Shown: positions 1-10,458, numbered from the stretch's first letter. The stretch is DNA of 64,000 nucleotides from Leptospiraceae bacterium (GCA_947458405.1 CANGZW010000006.1:1-64000); one strand, 5' to 3'. Translations and numbers: made by a program. Notes: generated from the letters alone by a model not told the origin.

Positions 1-421
1 GGTTCGTTTCAGTTTAAAAGGTAAGTTTTTTAAGTAACTATAGAGTAATACAATACCCCGGAGGTTTAGAGAGCGGAGCGACCGTCCGGGTTTCTCTTCT
101 TTTTTGGTTACTTTTTTCTGCTCTTTACACAAAGAGAAGAAAAAAGTAACAGAGAGATTTGAGATTAAAGAAAAATTTTAATTAAAAAAATTAGTTTTTT
201 GAATTTATTACGAACTCGCTGAGTAGTTACAATAATTTAATCAATTATACAATTATAACTACTATTTTTTTGACAATTAATTAATAAAAGTCGATAATTG
301 CTTTAAATAATATAAATAAGGCATTTAGATTTAAAGCCATCAGTATTAACATCAATTTAGTTATGACTAATTTAAAAATAAGAAACCTACTTTACTTAGA
401 ACGAGTTATCAACCATTCATT
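1..421. other. Left-edge gene-free region with hairpins
   Basis: No convincing coding sequence is visible in this stretch. The first 150 bases are distinctly less AT-rich than what follows and hold two adjacent inverted repeats, listed separately. From about 160 to 400 the DNA is very AT-rich and without obvious structure. It could carry the downstream region of the broken lipoprotein gene that ends at 422. Confidence 0.6.
57..150. repeat. Tandem hairpin cassette, possible dispersed repeat
   Basis: Two inverted repeats lie side by side. The first pairs CCCGGA (57-62) with TCCGGG (85-90), with further GGT/ACC pairing inside. The second is a long imperfect stem: GTTACTTTTTTCT (107-119) pairs with AGAAAAAAGTAAC (138-150), and inside it CTCTTT (121-126) pairs with AAAGAG (131-136) around a four-base loop, with one mismatch. 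The composition differs from the flanking AT-rich DNA. This arrangement resembles short intergenic repeat units, but no second copy was noticed in this window, so the repeat status is an inference. A terminator is an alternative. Confidence 0.45.
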
Positions 422-808
422 CTAAAAACTACAAGAGTAGTACATAGCAGAGCAAATCGCCAGATTAAGAGTAGCTTGTGTACAGGCAGTTGTAGAGGAA
501 TTTGTGAGACGAAATAAAAGAGTGTGGGAACCGGAAGCAACAGTATAGGTGATTGATTTAGAATTGGGAGATACACTAGTATAAATAGTTCCATCCCAAA
601 GAATGTCGTACGTTTTACTGGAATTACTGGAATTGATAAAATAGACTGTCGCTGTAGAATATTTTTCGCAATCCTATTTAGTTTGGGATTGTACAAATTG
701 AGTAAGAAGTGCTGTTTCCTGTGCTTTATGATTTGCTTCTTTATCAGCCCTAGTATTATTAAAAAAATCTGTACTACAACTCCCCAAAAACAACACGATA
801 TAGAACAT
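422..808 (-). pseudogene. Lipoprotein gene interrupted by an in-frame TAG
   Basis: Reading leftward from the ATG at 808 gives a short signal peptide MFYIVLFLGSC with lipobox LGSC, then a polar stretch ending at QSQTK and a TAG at 674-676. The same frame continues for 83 more codons, starting DCEKYS and ending YYSCSF, before the TAG at 422. The second part looks like a small beta-sandwich: alternating Ser/Thr/Val stretches such as TVYFINSSNSS and SHTLLFRLTNSS, with four cysteines. Both halves read as plausible secreted lipoprotein sequence, so a nonsense mutation in one gene is the simplest reading. A sequencing error, a start after the stop, or amber readthrough are alternatives. The family is not recognised. 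No strong ribosome-binding site precedes the ATG. Confidence 0.55.
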
Positions 809-881
809 TGGAAAATAAATTATTTCAATTTTTATTACTGTTTATTTCTAAAAATTAATTTAATTTTTATCCTATAATCTC

Positions 882-3062
882 TTACCTTAGAGGTAATTTT
901 ATCTCAAAAATTGTACTACCCTTCTCTGATATAAATGAAATACTTCCCTTGTGCTCGCTAACTATTTGTTTGGATATATGAAGACCTAGACCCGCCCCCT
1001 CTCCCGCTTTTTTTGTGGTAAAAAAAGGTTCAAATATCTTTGGTTGTATCTCAGGAGAAATTCCCTCTCCATTGTCCTGAAAACAAATCTGAATTTCTCC
1101 TTCTTTCGCTCTTACTGAAATGGAGATATCACCCTCCCCTTTTACTGCCCCTATTGAATTCGATAAAATATGAGTCCATAGTAGCACCAATCTTTCGGGA
1201 TAGCATTCTATTTCTGGTATAACATCAAATTCTTTTGTAAGGTTGATACCCTTTCGGATATAATTTGAATAAATCGTTAGAGCGGATTCTATTGTATCGA
1301 TTATACTGGCTTTTTTTAGAGTTTTAAAGGTCGTATCTTCTGAGAGACTTTTCAATGCAGAGACAATCTTGGTTGTTTTGGAAACGGATGTTGTAATTAT
1401 TTTGGATTTTTTTAGAATACCTTTTTCTTTTTCAATATATTTTAAGATTACGGATATGTTTTCTTTTTTCCATAAAATGTCGTACGACTCAGAAAAATTA
1501 GTAATACCTAGAGGAAGAAGTGTTTCTACAATTTCTTCTGCCATTGAAATATTTCTATCTTGGAGAGTTTTGAGGATAGATTTCTTTAATGATCTAATTT
1601 CTTTGAGTGTCAATTCTTCTGAATCTTCATTATTCAAGATAGAATCCAATGCTATTATTTCTAAACTATTTAAATTATTATATACCATGGAAGCAAGACT
1701 CGATGAGTCAGAGAAACTCAATTGGATATTTTCTGCACTGGCTTTGATAGCTCCTAAAGGAGTATTCATTTCATGGGCAATCCCATCTACAAGTTGACCG
1801 AGTGCCGCTAGCTTTTCAGAGCGAATCAATTTTTCTTGGGAATTTTTGAGGTCGTTCAGAGCGGCTTCCAATTTAAGTTTAGATTCTGTTATTAGATTTT
1901 TTTCTTCTGTTGTGATTTCTAGTGCCTTGATTGTAGTATTCAAATTTTTTACCATATGATTAAAGGATTTGGCTAAATCAGAGAACTCATCGTGGGTTTT
2001 GATTTGGATTGTGTAATCATAATTTCCTCTGTCGAGTTCAGTTACTCCTTTTTGTATCACTTTTAGAGGAGAAGTAACTTGTCTTGAAATCAATAGGGAT
2101 AGAAAAAAAGATAAAATAAAACCTGCTATAAAAATACAACTTGTGATAGTCATTATACTTTTATTGAATTCAACTATTTTATTCATGTGAACCATGAGAA
2201 TTATATAACCTGTAATCTCATTTTGTGAGTTTAGAATTGGTTGGTAAATATTTAGAAAATCTCCATTTTCTACTCCCTTAGTCGAATAGCTATAGGTAAA
2301 ATTTTTATCATATTTATTATTATAATATTTTTCAAAAATAGAATTTTCGAGACTTGATATAAAATATATTTCATTTGGAAGACTAGTTGTATCCCCTTTA
2401 TTTACAAAATTTAGATCAAATTTTAAACTTAATTTATCAATAATAAGAGAATTATCATTAATATAACTATTATTTTTATTAATAATTTGATTATCAATAA
2501 TAGCTGTGAAATTATTTCCTATTATAAATTTTGCTATTAACTTATTATTTATGTATAAATTCCCATTCTCTATTAATACTTTGTAATAGCTTTCGAAAAT
2601 TTTAAGCTGAAATTCTTTTTCATGCTCTATTTCATTCCAAACTAAAAAAATTTTCCCATTTCGATTTTTTATTTCAAATGATAGCTCACTACTATCAAAC
2701 CAAAATAAATCAGATTCTGCTATTGTTCCATCAATTATATAATTATATTTATTTTCATTTTTATTATAATTTATAGTATATAACCACTTAATACTTTTAT
2801 CATTCTCAAGAATATCTCTAAATACCCTTAAATATTGCTTATAAGATTCGTTTTTTTTATAGTTTTCATAAGTAATGTTCTTATGAATATCTCCATCAAT
2901 CATCGAGGAAATACTCATTATTAATTGCTTTTTTCCCTCTAAAAAACTATTGAAGTACAGTTCTCCCAAATAAGTATAAGTTACATACCCTAATACTAAA
3001 GAAATCAATATACTTTGAATTGTAACCCCGATAAGAATCTTATTTTTAACTGAAAAAAACAT
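882..3062 (-). CDS. Membrane sensor histidine kinase with HAMP domain
   Basis: Two-component sensor kinase of 726 residues that should autophosphorylate a histidine and pass the phosphate to an unlinked response regulator. A transmembrane helix at about 8-32 and another at 303-325 bracket a large periplasmic sensor region. HAMP follows (326-380), then a coiled-coil linker. The H-box is AHEMNTP with His430. The N-box has Asn635, the G1 box is DNGEG (663-667) and the G2 box GAGLGLHIS (688-696), so the ATPase domain looks intact. About 110 residues separate the H-box helix from the second dimerisation helix (near 555-575), an unusually long insert. The gene lies 18 bases downstream of uvrA, probably in the same transcript. 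No receiver gene is adjacent, so the signal and partner are unknown. Confidence 0.9.
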   Translation of the reverse strand: MFFSVKNKILIGVTIQSILISLVLGYVTYTYLGELYFNSFLEGKKQLIMSISSMIDGDIHKNITYENYKKNESYKQYLRVFRDILENDKSIKWLYTINYNKNENKYNYIIDGTIAESDLFWFDSSELSFEIKNRNGKIFLVWNEIEHEKEFQLKIFESYYKVLIENGNLYINNKLIAKFIIGNNFTAIIDNQIINKNNSYINDNSLIIDKLSLKFDLNFVNKGDTTSLPNEIYFISSLENSIFEKYYNNKYDKNFTYSYSTKGVENGDFLNIYQPILNSQNEITGYIILMVHMNKIVEFNKSIMTITSCIFIAGFILSFFLSLLISRQVTSPLKVIQKGVTELDRGNYDYTIQIKTHDEFSDLAKSFNHMVKNLNTTIKALEITTEEKNLITESKLKLEAALNDLKNSQEKLIRSEKLAALGQLVDGIAHEMNTPLGAIKASAENIQLSFSDSSSLASMVYNNLNSLEIIALDSILNNEDSEELTLKEIRSLKKSILKTLQDRNISMAEEIVETLLPLGITNFSESYDILWKKENISVILKYIEKEKGILKKSKIITTSVSKTTKIVSALKSLSEDTTFKTLKKASIIDTIESALTIYSNYIRKGINLTKEFDVIPEIECYPERLVLLWTHILSNSIGAVKGEGDISISVRAKEGEIQICFQDNGEGISPEIQPKIFEPFFTTKKAGEGAGLGLHISKQIVSEHKGSISFISEKGSTIFEIKLPLR

Positions 3063-3080
3063 TGTATTACTCTAAACTCC

Positions 3081-5897
3081 CTACCCCAAAATCCCCTTCA
3101 AATACTGCCCTGTATATGAATTTTTAATCTTTACAATTTCTTCGGGAGTTCCCGTGCCTACCACATAACCTCCCCCGTCTCCCCCTTCAGGTCCCATATC
3201 TATGATATAGTCAGCACACTTGATAACATCTAAATTATGTTCAATAACTATCATGGAGTTTCCTTTTTCCATGAGTGTTTGTAGTACTTTCAATAATTTC
3301 TTAATATCATCAAAGTGAAGCCCGGTAGTCGGTTCATCCAATATATAAAGTGTCTTACCTGTGGGACGTTTAGAAAGTTCTGTGGCTAGTTTTATTCTCT
3401 GTGCTTCTCCCCCGCTAAAAGTGGTTGCTGCCTGTCCGAGTTTTATATAATCGAGTCCCACTTCACTTAAAGTATCTAACTTTCGTTTGAGCGATGGTAT
3501 ATTTTCAAAAAAAACAACCGCTTCTTCTACTGTCATGTCCAATACATCAAATATATTTTTTGTTTTGTATCTCACTTCTAGGGTTTCTCTGTTGTAACGT
3601 TTTCCCCCACATACATCACACACCACATAGACATCTGGTAAAAAATGCATTTCGATTTTTAAAATCCCATCTCCCTCACATTTTTCACACCTCCCTCCTG
3701 AAACATTAAAACTAAATCTTCCCGGTCCATATCCTCTGAGTTTGGCATCTTCGAGTCCAGTGTAGAGCTCTCTGATGGTTGCAAACAATCCAGTATAAGT
3801 GGCAGGATTTGATCTTGGGGTTCTCCCTATAGGAGATTGGTCTATACTGATAACCTTATCGATATACTTCATTCCCTCAATTTTTTTATGTTTACCACTC
3901 ACAACTTTAGCACGCATGATTCTAGCCGCCAATTCATTGTGTAAAATTTCATTTACTAGTGTAGATTTTCCACTACCCGAAACCCCAGTCACAACCGTAA
4001 GACACCCAAGAGGAAAGTTTACATCCACATTTCTCAAATTATTCTCAGAGGCACCAATAACTTTTAAAAATTGACCATTTCCCTTTCTACGCTCTTTGGG
4101 GATTTCTATAGAAATTTTACCAGATAAATACTTCCCCGTGACAGAATTTTTATTCTTTTTTATTTCTGAGGGAGTTCCTTCTGCTATCACACTCCCCCCA
4201 TGCACCCCCGCACCGGGTCCCATATCAATTATGTAGTCTGCTTCCTGCATGGTTTCTTCATCATGCTCAATGACCAAAACTGTATTACCTATATCCCGCA
4301 GGTCTTTGAGTGTATTGATCAGTTTTGTATTGTCTCTCTGGTGTAGTCCAATAGACGGTTCATCCAGAATATAGAGGACTCCCATGAGCCTTGAACCAAT
4401 CTGGGTCGCCAATCGTATTCTCTGTGCTTCTCCACCTGAGAGAGTTCCAGCACTTCTTTCTAAAGTGAGATACCCCACTCCCACATCATTTAAAAATTTT
4501 AGTCTTTGGATAATTTCTTTTAAGATAGGTTTCGCGATTATATCATCCGATCCTTTTAATTTCAAATTGCTGGAAAAATGGAGGGCTTTTTCTACACTTA
4601 GTGATACATAATCATAGATACCCAGTTTGTCTACTTTTACAGAGAGACTCTCAGGTTTGAGTCTTTTTCCTTCGCAAGAGGGACAGGGGTGATTTGTCAT
4701 AAAGGACTCATAATATTGTCTCATAGCATCCGACTTGGTTTCTTTGTATCTTCTGCGTAAATTCGGTATTACACCCTCAAAATATCTAGAAAACTCTCGG
4801 TGGGAATCTTCTTTTCTGAAGTCATAATCAATATTAATACTCGAATCGCCATACAGAATAATTTTTTTTGCAGTTTTAGGTAAATCCTTCCAGGCAGAGT
4901 TGATATCAAATTTTAGGCTTTTTGCTAACGCATGGATAGTAGCCATATACCAATATCCACCCGACTTTCCCCAAACCTCCAGACATCCATCAATGAGGGA
5001 AGTCTCGGGATCATTTACGATCAAATCCTCATCAAATTCCATAAGAGTTCCCAAACCATCACATTTACTACAGGCGCCTTGTGGAGAATTGAAAGAAAAA
5101 ATACGGGGTTCCAAATCGGGTATGGATATATTTTCACAATTAGGGCAACTCAAATTCTTGGAAAAAAAATAATCCTTATTCATATCATTGATGATGATAT
5201 TACCGTTACTCTCTTTTAAGGCAATTTCTACCGAATCACTCAGTCGACTACGTATTCCATCTTTGATAACAATTCTATCCACAACTATGTCTATTGATGA
5301 TTTAATATTTTTTTTGAGTATCACTTCTTCTTCAAGTGATACAACTTCTCCATTTACTCTTACCCGATTAAATCCATCTTTTCTTGCTTTTAAAAATACT
5401 TCTTTGTGCTCTCCTTTTTGAGAACTAATTACAGGGGAGAGAATCATGAGCTTAGCCCCTTCACCGAAATGTAAAATCCGTTCTATGATTTGATCGGTGC
5501 TCAAATTGGAAATAAGGGCACCACATTTATAACAGTGCGGCTTTCCAATTCTGGAGTACAATAATCTAATATAGTCATATATTTCAGTGACAGTGCCTAC
5601 TGTTGACCTCGGGTTACGATGAGTAGTTTTTTGCTCTATAGAAATGGCAGGACTCAAACCCTCGATTAAATCCACATCGGGCTTGTCCATTTGTCCCAAG
5701 AATTGCCTTGCGTAAGATGACAGACTTTCTACATATCTTCTCTGACCTTCTGCATAGATGGTATCAAAGGCAAGGGAAGACTTACCCGATCCGGATAGAC
5801 CTGTAATGACAACTAATTTGTCCCTAGGAATATCTAAGTTTATATTTTTAAGATTATGAGCCTTCGCTCCTCTAATTTTAATATGTGTCAGTGACAT
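3081..5897 (-). CDS. uvrA: UvrA, nucleotide excision repair ATPase
   Basis: DNA damage-recognition subunit of the UvrABC excinuclease, acting as a dimer with UvrB in the cytoplasm. At 938 residues it has the usual family length. Both ABC ATPase modules are visible. The first has Walker [10 protein letters not shown] near residue 33 and signature [12 protein letters not shown]; the second has GVSGSGKST and signature [12 protein letters not shown]. Cysteine pairs for zinc are present in the N-terminal half (CYKCG; CPNC) and in the C-terminal module (CEKCEGDG followed by CDVCGG). The start is the ATG at 5897, giving [11 protein letters not shown]. It is divergent from the flavin reductase gene across about 80 bases. 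Confidence 0.97.
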   Translation of the reverse strand: MSLTHIKIRGAKAHNLKNINLDIPRDKLVVITGLSGSGKSSLAFDTIYAEGQRRYVESLSSYARQFLGQMDKPDVDLIEGLSPAISIEQKTTHRNPRSTVGTVTEIYDYIRLLYSRIGKPHCYKCGALISNLSTDQIIERILHFGEGAKLMILSPVISSQKGEHKEVFLKARKDGFNRVRVNGEVVSLEEEVILKKNIKSSIDIVVDRIVIKDGIRSRLSDSVEIALKESNGNIIINDMNKDYFFSKNLSCPNCENISIPDLEPRIFSFNSPQGACSKCDGLGTLMEFDEDLIVNDPETSLIDGCLEVWGKSGGYWYMATIHALAKSLKFDINSAWKDLPKTAKKIILYGDSSINIDYDFRKEDSHREFSRYFEGVIPNLRRRYKETKSDAMRQYYESFMTNHPCPSCEGKRLKPESLSVKVDKLGIYDYVSLSVEKALHFSSNLKLKGSDDIIAKPILKEIIQRLKFLNDVGVGYLTLERSAGTLSGGEAQRIRLATQIGSRLMGVLYILDEPSIGLHQRDNTKLINTLKDLRDIGNTVLVIEHDEETMQEADYIIDMGPGAGVHGGSVIAEGTPSEIKKNKNSVTGKYLSGKISIEIPKERRKGNGQFLKVIGASENNLRNVDVNFPLGCLTVVTGVSGSGKSTLVNEILHNELAARIMRAKVVSGKHKKIEGMKYIDKVISIDQSPIGRTPRSNPATYTGLFATIRELYTGLEDAKLRGYGPGRFSFNVSGGRCEKCEGDGILKIEMHFLPDVYVVCDVCGGKRYNRETLEVRYKTKNIFDVLDMTVEEAVVFFENIPSLKRKLDTLSEVGLDYIKLGQAATTFSGGEAQRIKLATELSKRPTGKTLYILDEPTTGLHFDDIKKLLKVLQTLMEKGNSMIVIEHNLDVIKCADYIIDMGPEGGDGGGYVVGTGTPEEIVKIKNSYTGQYLKGILG

Positions 5898-5928
5898 CTC
5901 TACCTCTCATCTCTCATTTTTTTTTAAA

Positions 5929-5957
5929 TTGACAGTAGGTCGAGAGAATTCTAAAAA
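5929..5957 (+). promoter_or_regulatory. Candidate sigma-70 type promoter for the flavin reductase gene
   Basis: TTGACA (5929-5934) is a perfect -35 hexamer, followed after 17 bases by TAAAAA (5952-5957). The ATG at 5978 lies about 20 bases downstream, with a purine-rich ribosome-binding site (GGGAGAAAG) between. The match of the -10 hexamer is only partial, so this is a prediction from sequence alone. Confidence 0.4.
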
Positions 5958-5977
5958 TTTTACAGGGAGAAAGAAGT

Positions 5978-6454
5978 ATGCCATCCACAGAAGATTTTAA
6001 AAAAAGTTTAAGTAGGTTTGCGTCGGGTGTGACAATAGTTACCTATTCCGATGGGAAAATCAAAGGGGGAATAACCGTATCCAGTTTTTCCTCACTCTCT
6101 ATGGATCCTCCCCTTATTTTATTTAATATTAATAAGTCAACTCCCAGTCATGAAAAACTAATAAGCTCTTCTCACTTTGCAGTACACATACTCTCTACTA
6201 CCCAGGAGGAACAATCCAATCAATTCAGTAGCTCAAAAACGGATAAAAATGAAATACTAAACTCCATCTCCTCGGAAATGATCAGCTCTTGTCCAATCCT
6301 ACCCGGTTTTTTATCTTTGCTTGTCTGTGAAAACCACAAGAGCTATGATGGAGGAGATCACACTATATTTTTGGGTAAAATTATTTCTGTAAAGACGGAT
6401 GAAGCCCGAGAACCACTTCTCTATTATAATAGAGCTTATCATACTCTAAAATAA
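5978..6454 (+). CDS. Flavin reductase-domain protein (HpaC/RutF-like)
   Basis: A 158-residue protein matching the flavin reductase-like domain, an FMN-binding split barrel that uses NAD(P)H to reduce free flavin for a partner oxygenase. Typical features are the start FKKSLSRFASGVTIVT, the segment GGITVSSFSSLSMDPPLILF, which forms the flavin-binding barrel strands, and SHFAVHIL further on. The C-terminal GGDHTIFLGKI is the usual GxHxIxxGxV motif. Length is normal for the family. No oxygenase is adjacent, so the partner is unknown. The start is set by the strong GGGAGAAAG site upstream. Confidence 0.85.
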   Translation: MPSTEDFKKSLSRFASGVTIVTYSDGKIKGGITVSSFSSLSMDPPLILFNINKSTPSHEKLISSSHFAVHILSTTQEEQSNQFSSSKTDKNEILNSISSEMISSCPILPGFLSLLVCENHKSYDGGDHTIFLGKIISVKTDEAREPLLYYNRAYHTLK

Positions 6455-6480
6455 AATATTTTGATTCCAATTAAAATATT
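6455..6480 (+). terminator. Weak AT-only hairpin after the flavin reductase gene
   Basis: AATATTTT (6455-6462) pairs with AAAATATT (6473-6480), extended inward by a wobble pair and an A-T pair. The stem is made only of A-T pairs and has no clear U-tract, so termination here is uncertain. Confidence 0.25.
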
Positions 6481-6618
6481 ACGATAACAATACTTATAGG
6501 AAAAGTAGAAAATCAAATCCCTTCAAAGGTTATATTATTGCAAAATCAAAAAATATTTGCAGATAATTTAATACCTTTCACTTTAGGGGCACATTGAAGA
6601 GTTCTTTAGGGGGAATTT

Positions 6619-7890
6619 ATGTATATCACATCAAAAGGTCTTGAATTCAATAATTTAAAGGAATTCTCAAAATTTGCATTGGATAATAATCTCATTGGTT
6701 TTATCCAACTCACAGAAGCAATCAAGGATAAGACCGGTAACATTCTCATCAAAGAACAAGTGAGCATCAAAGAATCAGCCATGAAAAAATTGGAAAGTTT
6801 GGATGGACAATACGAACCATACTTTAAGGTTCACATGAACAATGATATGCTAGACAGATTAGGCCTAGCAATTGCCAAAAAAGTTACACCCTATATTGAT
6901 GACTCAAAAAATGAATTTATCAAGCATCTGTTTGACAAGAGTTCCTCTATTATCAGTAATTATACATCTTTTATACAAAGTTCGTTTTACGAAACTAGAA
7001 TCTTACTTATTTTCTATAGATTAATGGTAGAAAGACCTGAATTTTTTGAATATAGCATTGAACTAGCCCTCCTGACACTGGGAACGATCATTCAAAAACC
7101 CCACCCCATGAAATTCATCCATCGCCACGCTTTTTTGGGTGGTTTCTTTATAGATATGGTATTTTCAGAATCGGATTATTGGAAGCAGCCTTATTGCATG
7201 GAAGCGGACATGATACAGGTTTCCAAATTAAGTTCAATCACCGCTCAAAACGTTGGGTTATCCGATGAAATTGCACAGGCCATTGAAGGAAATATTCTAC
7301 CGGAAGTATCTACAGATTCAAAAATAACTCCCATTGACTATGAAGTTCTCAAACGAAATTCTCTCTTATTAAAAGTGGACCGGGGAGATTCCGATTCATC
7401 CGAAACTGATGCCCTTAGACCGGAAGCAGTTCATCTTTTGACGGAAGCCATGAAGATAGCCCGATTTATCAAAGAAACAAATAAAAAACTCGAAAATTCA
7501 AAAGAAGATATTGTTGAGCAATTATTAGTCATGTTTACATACAACACTGAAAAAGGAATTTTCTTAAAAGAATTAGCTTATCCTTTAATTGCAAGATTCA
7601 AAGAATTCAAATCTACAGTTGCCAGAATTCGCAAAGTGGCTGAACTGGAAAACAGATGCATCAATCCCCCTTCTGCTTGGGCATATCCAAAACCAAAAGC
7701 TACACAAATATTATGTAAAAATAAAATTTACACATGCAAGCATTTTGTAGGTGGCTGGGATATTAGCATTGTCAACCCCCAAACTGCCTTGGGGTATCTC
7801 GGATTACCACTGAACCCCGGTTCTTATCCTAAATGTAAATTAGAAAAAGAACTTTCTGACAATGGGGACTCCAAAAGGCAGTCTTATTAG
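6619..7890 (+). CDS. Conserved hypothetical protein, possibly a degenerate HD-type domain
   Basis: A soluble 423-residue protein whose family I do not recognise. It starts at the ATG after a good GGGGGAA site. The middle (about 100-300) is mainly helical and holds HPMKFIHRHAFLGGFF (162-177) followed by GLSDEIAQAIEGN (213-225). That order is faintly like an HD/HD-GYP phosphodiesterase core, but the canonical HD pair is not there, so catalysis should not be assumed. The C-terminal 80 residues are rich in Pro and aromatic residues and contain cysteines (CINPPS, ILCKNK, YTCKHF, YPKCKL). No signal peptide or membrane helix is evident. Its stop codon abuts the stop of the convergent HAD gene with no spacer. 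Confidence 0.7.
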   Translation: MYITSKGLEFNNLKEFSKFALDNNLIGFIQLTEAIKDKTGNILIKEQVSIKESAMKKLESLDGQYEPYFKVHMNNDMLDRLGLAIAKKVTPYIDDSKNEFIKHLFDKSSSIISNYTSFIQSSFYETRILLIFYRLMVERPEFFEYSIELALLTLGTIIQKPHPMKFIHRHAFLGGFFIDMVFSESDYWKQPYCMEADMIQVSKLSSITAQNVGLSDEIAQAIEGNILPEVSTDSKITPIDYEVLKRNSLLLKVDRGDSDSSETDALRPEAVHLLTEAMKIARFIKETNKKLENSKEDIVEQLLVMFTYNTEKGIFLKELAYPLIARFKEFKSTVARIRKVAELENRCINPPSAWAYPKPKATQILCKNKIYTCKHFVGGWDISIVNPQTALGYLGLPLNPGSYPKCKLEKELSDNGDSKRQSY

Positions 7891-8610
7891 TTAAGTCTCT
7901 CTCAGAATCGAAAATATCTCTGATAGGTTTCTAATTGTAGGAATTTCAGGAATGTTCTCATTTCTGATTATAAATGCCCTCCATCCTAAACGATGGGGAG
8001 TATAGTAATCAAGCTCTGGCTTATCCCCAATATAAACCAACTCATCTGCATTACAATTTGCTTTGTTCTGAGCTTCTATAAAAATTAATTCGGAAGGTTT
8101 TTCATAACCAAATTCTGCAGAAATAAGAATAGGAGAAAAATATTGGGTCAAATTTTTTCTTTCCAAAAGTCCCCTCAGTCTTAAATCCCAATTTGAAATA
8201 ATTCCGAGGCTTATATTTAATTTTTTTGCCATGTTTAGTAATTCAAAAAAAGTCGGTTCGATTTTCCATAGGTTCTCATCATCGAATCTTTGAAAGATTT
8301 CCTGGAATACAGGTTCATCCGGTAGATCGGAGTCCTCACCATTGACTATCTTCAGGAAGTTATGAATTAATTCTTTCCACCATCCGTCCTTTTTATCGGG
8401 GTGAATACTATACCGGTCCCTATAATTTGGATCCGATTTTTGATTCATATCCGTCCATGATTTTGAAAAAGCATTTTTTAGTATTGTTGGATCTAAATTT
8501 CTCTTCAATAAACCATTCGTTTCCAAAATCTGTAGATAAATACTCCCGGGTGGAATATTGAGATACAGAAGAGTATCTCCTACATCAAGATAAATCTTTT
8601 TAATTTTCAC
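7891..8610 (-). CDS. HAD-superfamily hydrolase
   Basis: A 239-residue cytoplasmic haloacid dehalogenase-type phosphatase, of the HDHD3/REG-2-like or phosphoglycolate phosphatase-like branch. Motif I is YLDVGDTLL near residue 8, where the first Asp is the nucleophile and the second the general acid. Motif II is the Ser in IISNWD, motif III the Lys in GYEKPS, and motif IV the acidic pair in YIGDKPELD. A helical cap sits between motifs I and II. All catalytic residues are present, so it is probably active, but the substrate cannot be read from sequence. It is convergent with the preceding hypothetical gene. Confidence 0.88.
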   Translation of the reverse strand: MKIKKIYLDVGDTLLYLNIPPGSIYLQILETNGLLKRNLDPTILKNAFSKSWTDMNQKSDPNYRDRYSIHPDKKDGWWKELIHNFLKIVNGEDSDLPDEPVFQEIFQRFDDENLWKIEPTFFELLNMAKKLNISLGIISNWDLRLRGLLERKNLTQYFSPILISAEFGYEKPSELIFIEAQNKANCNADELVYIGDKPELDYYTPHRLGWRAFIIRNENIPEIPTIRNLSEIFSILRET

Positions 8611-8733
8611 TTAAAAATCCTCATATTCATTCTATAACAAACTGTCTCCCAGTAAACTAATCTAAGAATCCATGTATATTTAACAGTTAAAAAAATCAAT
8701 TTACCCATTTTATATACAAACATTAATAGGGCT

Positions 8734-9684
8734 ATGATAAGAAAATACATTGTAACCGGTGGTGCGGGACTTATTGGCTCAAATGTGATTGGTGAACTAA
8801 ATAAAATGGGAGAACAGGATATTTTAATAGTGGATCACTTGGGAAATTCAGAGAAATGGAAAAATCTTTTGGGGCTTAAGTTTAACGATTATCTAGAGAA
8901 AGATAAATTTTTAAACATGATCCTTGAGAAAAAATTTGATGGATATACTCATCTGATTCACTTGGGAGCATGCTCATCTACCACAGAAACTAATGCCACT
9001 TATCTCATCGAAAATAATTATCATTACACACAAATTTTAGCTACCTATGCAATATCCAAGGCAATTCGTTTTGTCTATGCTTCTAGTGCGGCAACCTATG
9101 GATTGGGGGAAAATGGGTATGACGAATCCAATCTTGAAGCCTTGTCCCCACTAAATATGTATGGATATTCCAAACACCTATTTGACTTATATGCCCATAA
9201 AAATAAATTTTTGGATAAGATTACCGGCTTAAAGTACTTTAATGTTTACGGTCCGGGAGAGTTTCATAAGGGCGATATGCGAAGTGTCGTATTAAAAGGT
9301 TATGAACAAATTAAATCCACAGGCAAATTGACTCTTTTTAAATCCTATAAAGAGGAATATAAAGATGGTGAACAAAAAAGAGATTTTCTCTATGTAAAAG
9401 ATGCCTCTCGAATAACCATTCATCTCTTACACAATCCTTGCTTTGGACTTTTTAATGTGGGAAGGGGTATTGCAGAATCTTGGATAGATTTAGGGAAGGC
9501 ATTATTTAAATCTTTAAAACTGAAAGAAAACATTGAATTTATTGATATGCCTCTCTCCTTAAAACCAAAATACCAATATTTCACAAAGGCGGATACTTCA
9601 AGATTGATTTCTACAAATTATGAAGGGGGTTTTAACGATCTCGAAAGCTCCATTCAGGATTATGTTTCATTTTTAGAGAAATAG
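8734..9684 (+). CDS. hldD: ADP-L-glycero-D-manno-heptose 6-epimerase
   Basis: Extended short-chain dehydrogenase that converts ADP-D-glycero- to ADP-L-glycero-D-manno-heptose for the LPS inner core. The N-terminal NAD(P)-binding motif TGGAGLIGSN is at residues 8-17. ILIVDHLGNSEKWKNLLG is characteristic of HldD rather than of other sugar epimerases. SSAATYG supplies the catalytic Ser, and YGYSKHLFD the YxxxK pair. FNVYGPGEFHKGDMRSV is another typical HldD segment. At 316 residues the length is normal. It heads a plus-strand group with a GHKL ATPase and a glycosyltransferase. Its presence indicates a heptose-containing LPS. Confidence 0.95.
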   Translation: MIRKYIVTGGAGLIGSNVIGELNKMGEQDILIVDHLGNSEKWKNLLGLKFNDYLEKDKFLNMILEKKFDGYTHLIHLGACSSTTETNATYLIENNYHYTQILATYAISKAIRFVYASSAATYGLGENGYDESNLEALSPLNMYGYSKHLFDLYAHKNKFLDKITGLKYFNVYGPGEFHKGDMRSVVLKGYEQIKSTGKLTLFKSYKEEYKDGEQKRDFLYVKDASRITIHLLHNPCFGLFNVGRGIAESWIDLGKALFKSLKLKENIEFIDMPLSLKPKYQYFTKADTSRLISTNYEGGFNDLESSIQDYVSFLEK

Positions 9685-9747
9685 AATTTAATTTTTCCTT
9701 TTGAATGCAAAAATTGATATTTTTTTTTCTCAAACATAACTTCAATC

Positions 9748-9776
9748 TTGACAGGGAAAAGCCTTTGTAGTAATTC
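9748..9776 (+). promoter_or_regulatory. Candidate promoter upstream of the GHKL ATPase gene
   Basis: A perfect -35 hexamer TTGACA (9748-9753) is followed after 17 bases by TAATTC (9771-9776). The preferred ATG at 9784 then begins only 8 bases beyond the -10 box, which would imply a very short or absent leader. The weak -10 match makes this tentative. The same TTG could be misread as a start codon. Confidence 0.3.
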
Positions 9777-9783
9777 TTACACC

Positions 9784-10458
9784 ATGTCTTCTGAAATGAT
9801 ACTAGTTGATGACAACATAGAACTGGAAAAGGATAACTTATCTTATATCCAGATAAAAACCTACAGGATTTCTCAAGAGCTTGAGCAAGTTATTCATGAA
9901 TACTTGAATACCATTTTTGCAAAAAGTGAGAGGCCCGGTATAGTTCCCCTTGTTTATACAATTCTTAAAGAATTGGGTATCAATGCCTGCAAAGCAAATC
10001 AAAAAAGGGTGTTCTTTGAAGAAAAGGGATATGATATCTTAAACCAAGATGATTACTCCAAGGGTATAAAAGAATACAAAGCCTCCTTTAGTGAAAGCAT
10101 GGGTGTAGAGTATGGGCCTAAATCAAAAGCAAAGGGTTATTTTTGTTTAATTAGATTTGAATATACCAATGGTGGTATTACAATTACAGTAACCAACAAT
10201 ACACCTATCACCAAACAAGAAGAGAAGTCCATTCGAGAAAAGTTAGCCAAAGCAATGGGATATGATGATTTAGCTATGTTTTACATGGACAATGCAGATA
10301 ATACGGAAGGTGCAGGTCTCGGGCTTGCATTGATTATTATTATGCTAAAAGGGGAAGGAATTGATCCTAACTATTTTAGGATTTCCATCTCCGGAGAGAC
10401 AACAACAGCAAGATTAGAAATACCTTTAAGCTCTGAATTTAAAAGTAAAAGATCGTAA
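9784..10458 (+). CDS. Stand-alone GHKL-fold ATP-binding protein
   Basis: A 224-residue protein with a histidine-kinase-like ATPase fold but no phospho-acceptor domain. The N-box is LKELGINACKAN, and the G2 box is TEGAGLGLAL. The G1 box is altered: VTNNTPIT replaces the usual DxGxG, so the adenine-contacting Asp is missing. It is a paralogue of the protein at 21706-22518, sharing the N-box, the NNxP element and the TEGAGxGL motif. I prefer the ATG at 9784 to the in-frame TTG at 9748, which overlaps a perfect -35 hexamer. It overlaps the next gene by one base (TAATG), implying translational coupling. The role is unknown; an anti-sigma or signalling ATPase is possible. Confidence 0.75.
   Translation: MSSEMILVDDNIELEKDNLSYIQIKTYRISQELEQVIHEYLNTIFAKSERPGIVPLVYTILKELGINACKANQKRVFFEEKGYDILNQDDYSKGIKEYKASFSESMGVEYGPKSKAKGYFCLIRFEYTNGGITITVTNNTPITKQEEKSIREKLAKAMGYDDLAMFYMDNADNTEGAGLGLALIIIMLKGEGIDPNYFRISISGETTTARLEIPLSSEFKSKRS

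Noticed and set aside
409-696. 95-codon frame on the minus strand
   Set aside because: It is a shifted frame over the interrupted lipoprotein. The other frame gives a lipobox and typical secreted composition, so this one is a shadow.
9748-9783. TTG start extending the GHKL protein by 12 codons
   Set aside because: The TTG is part of a perfect TTGACA hexamer, and the added residues show no similarity to the paralogue. The ATG at 9784 is preferred.
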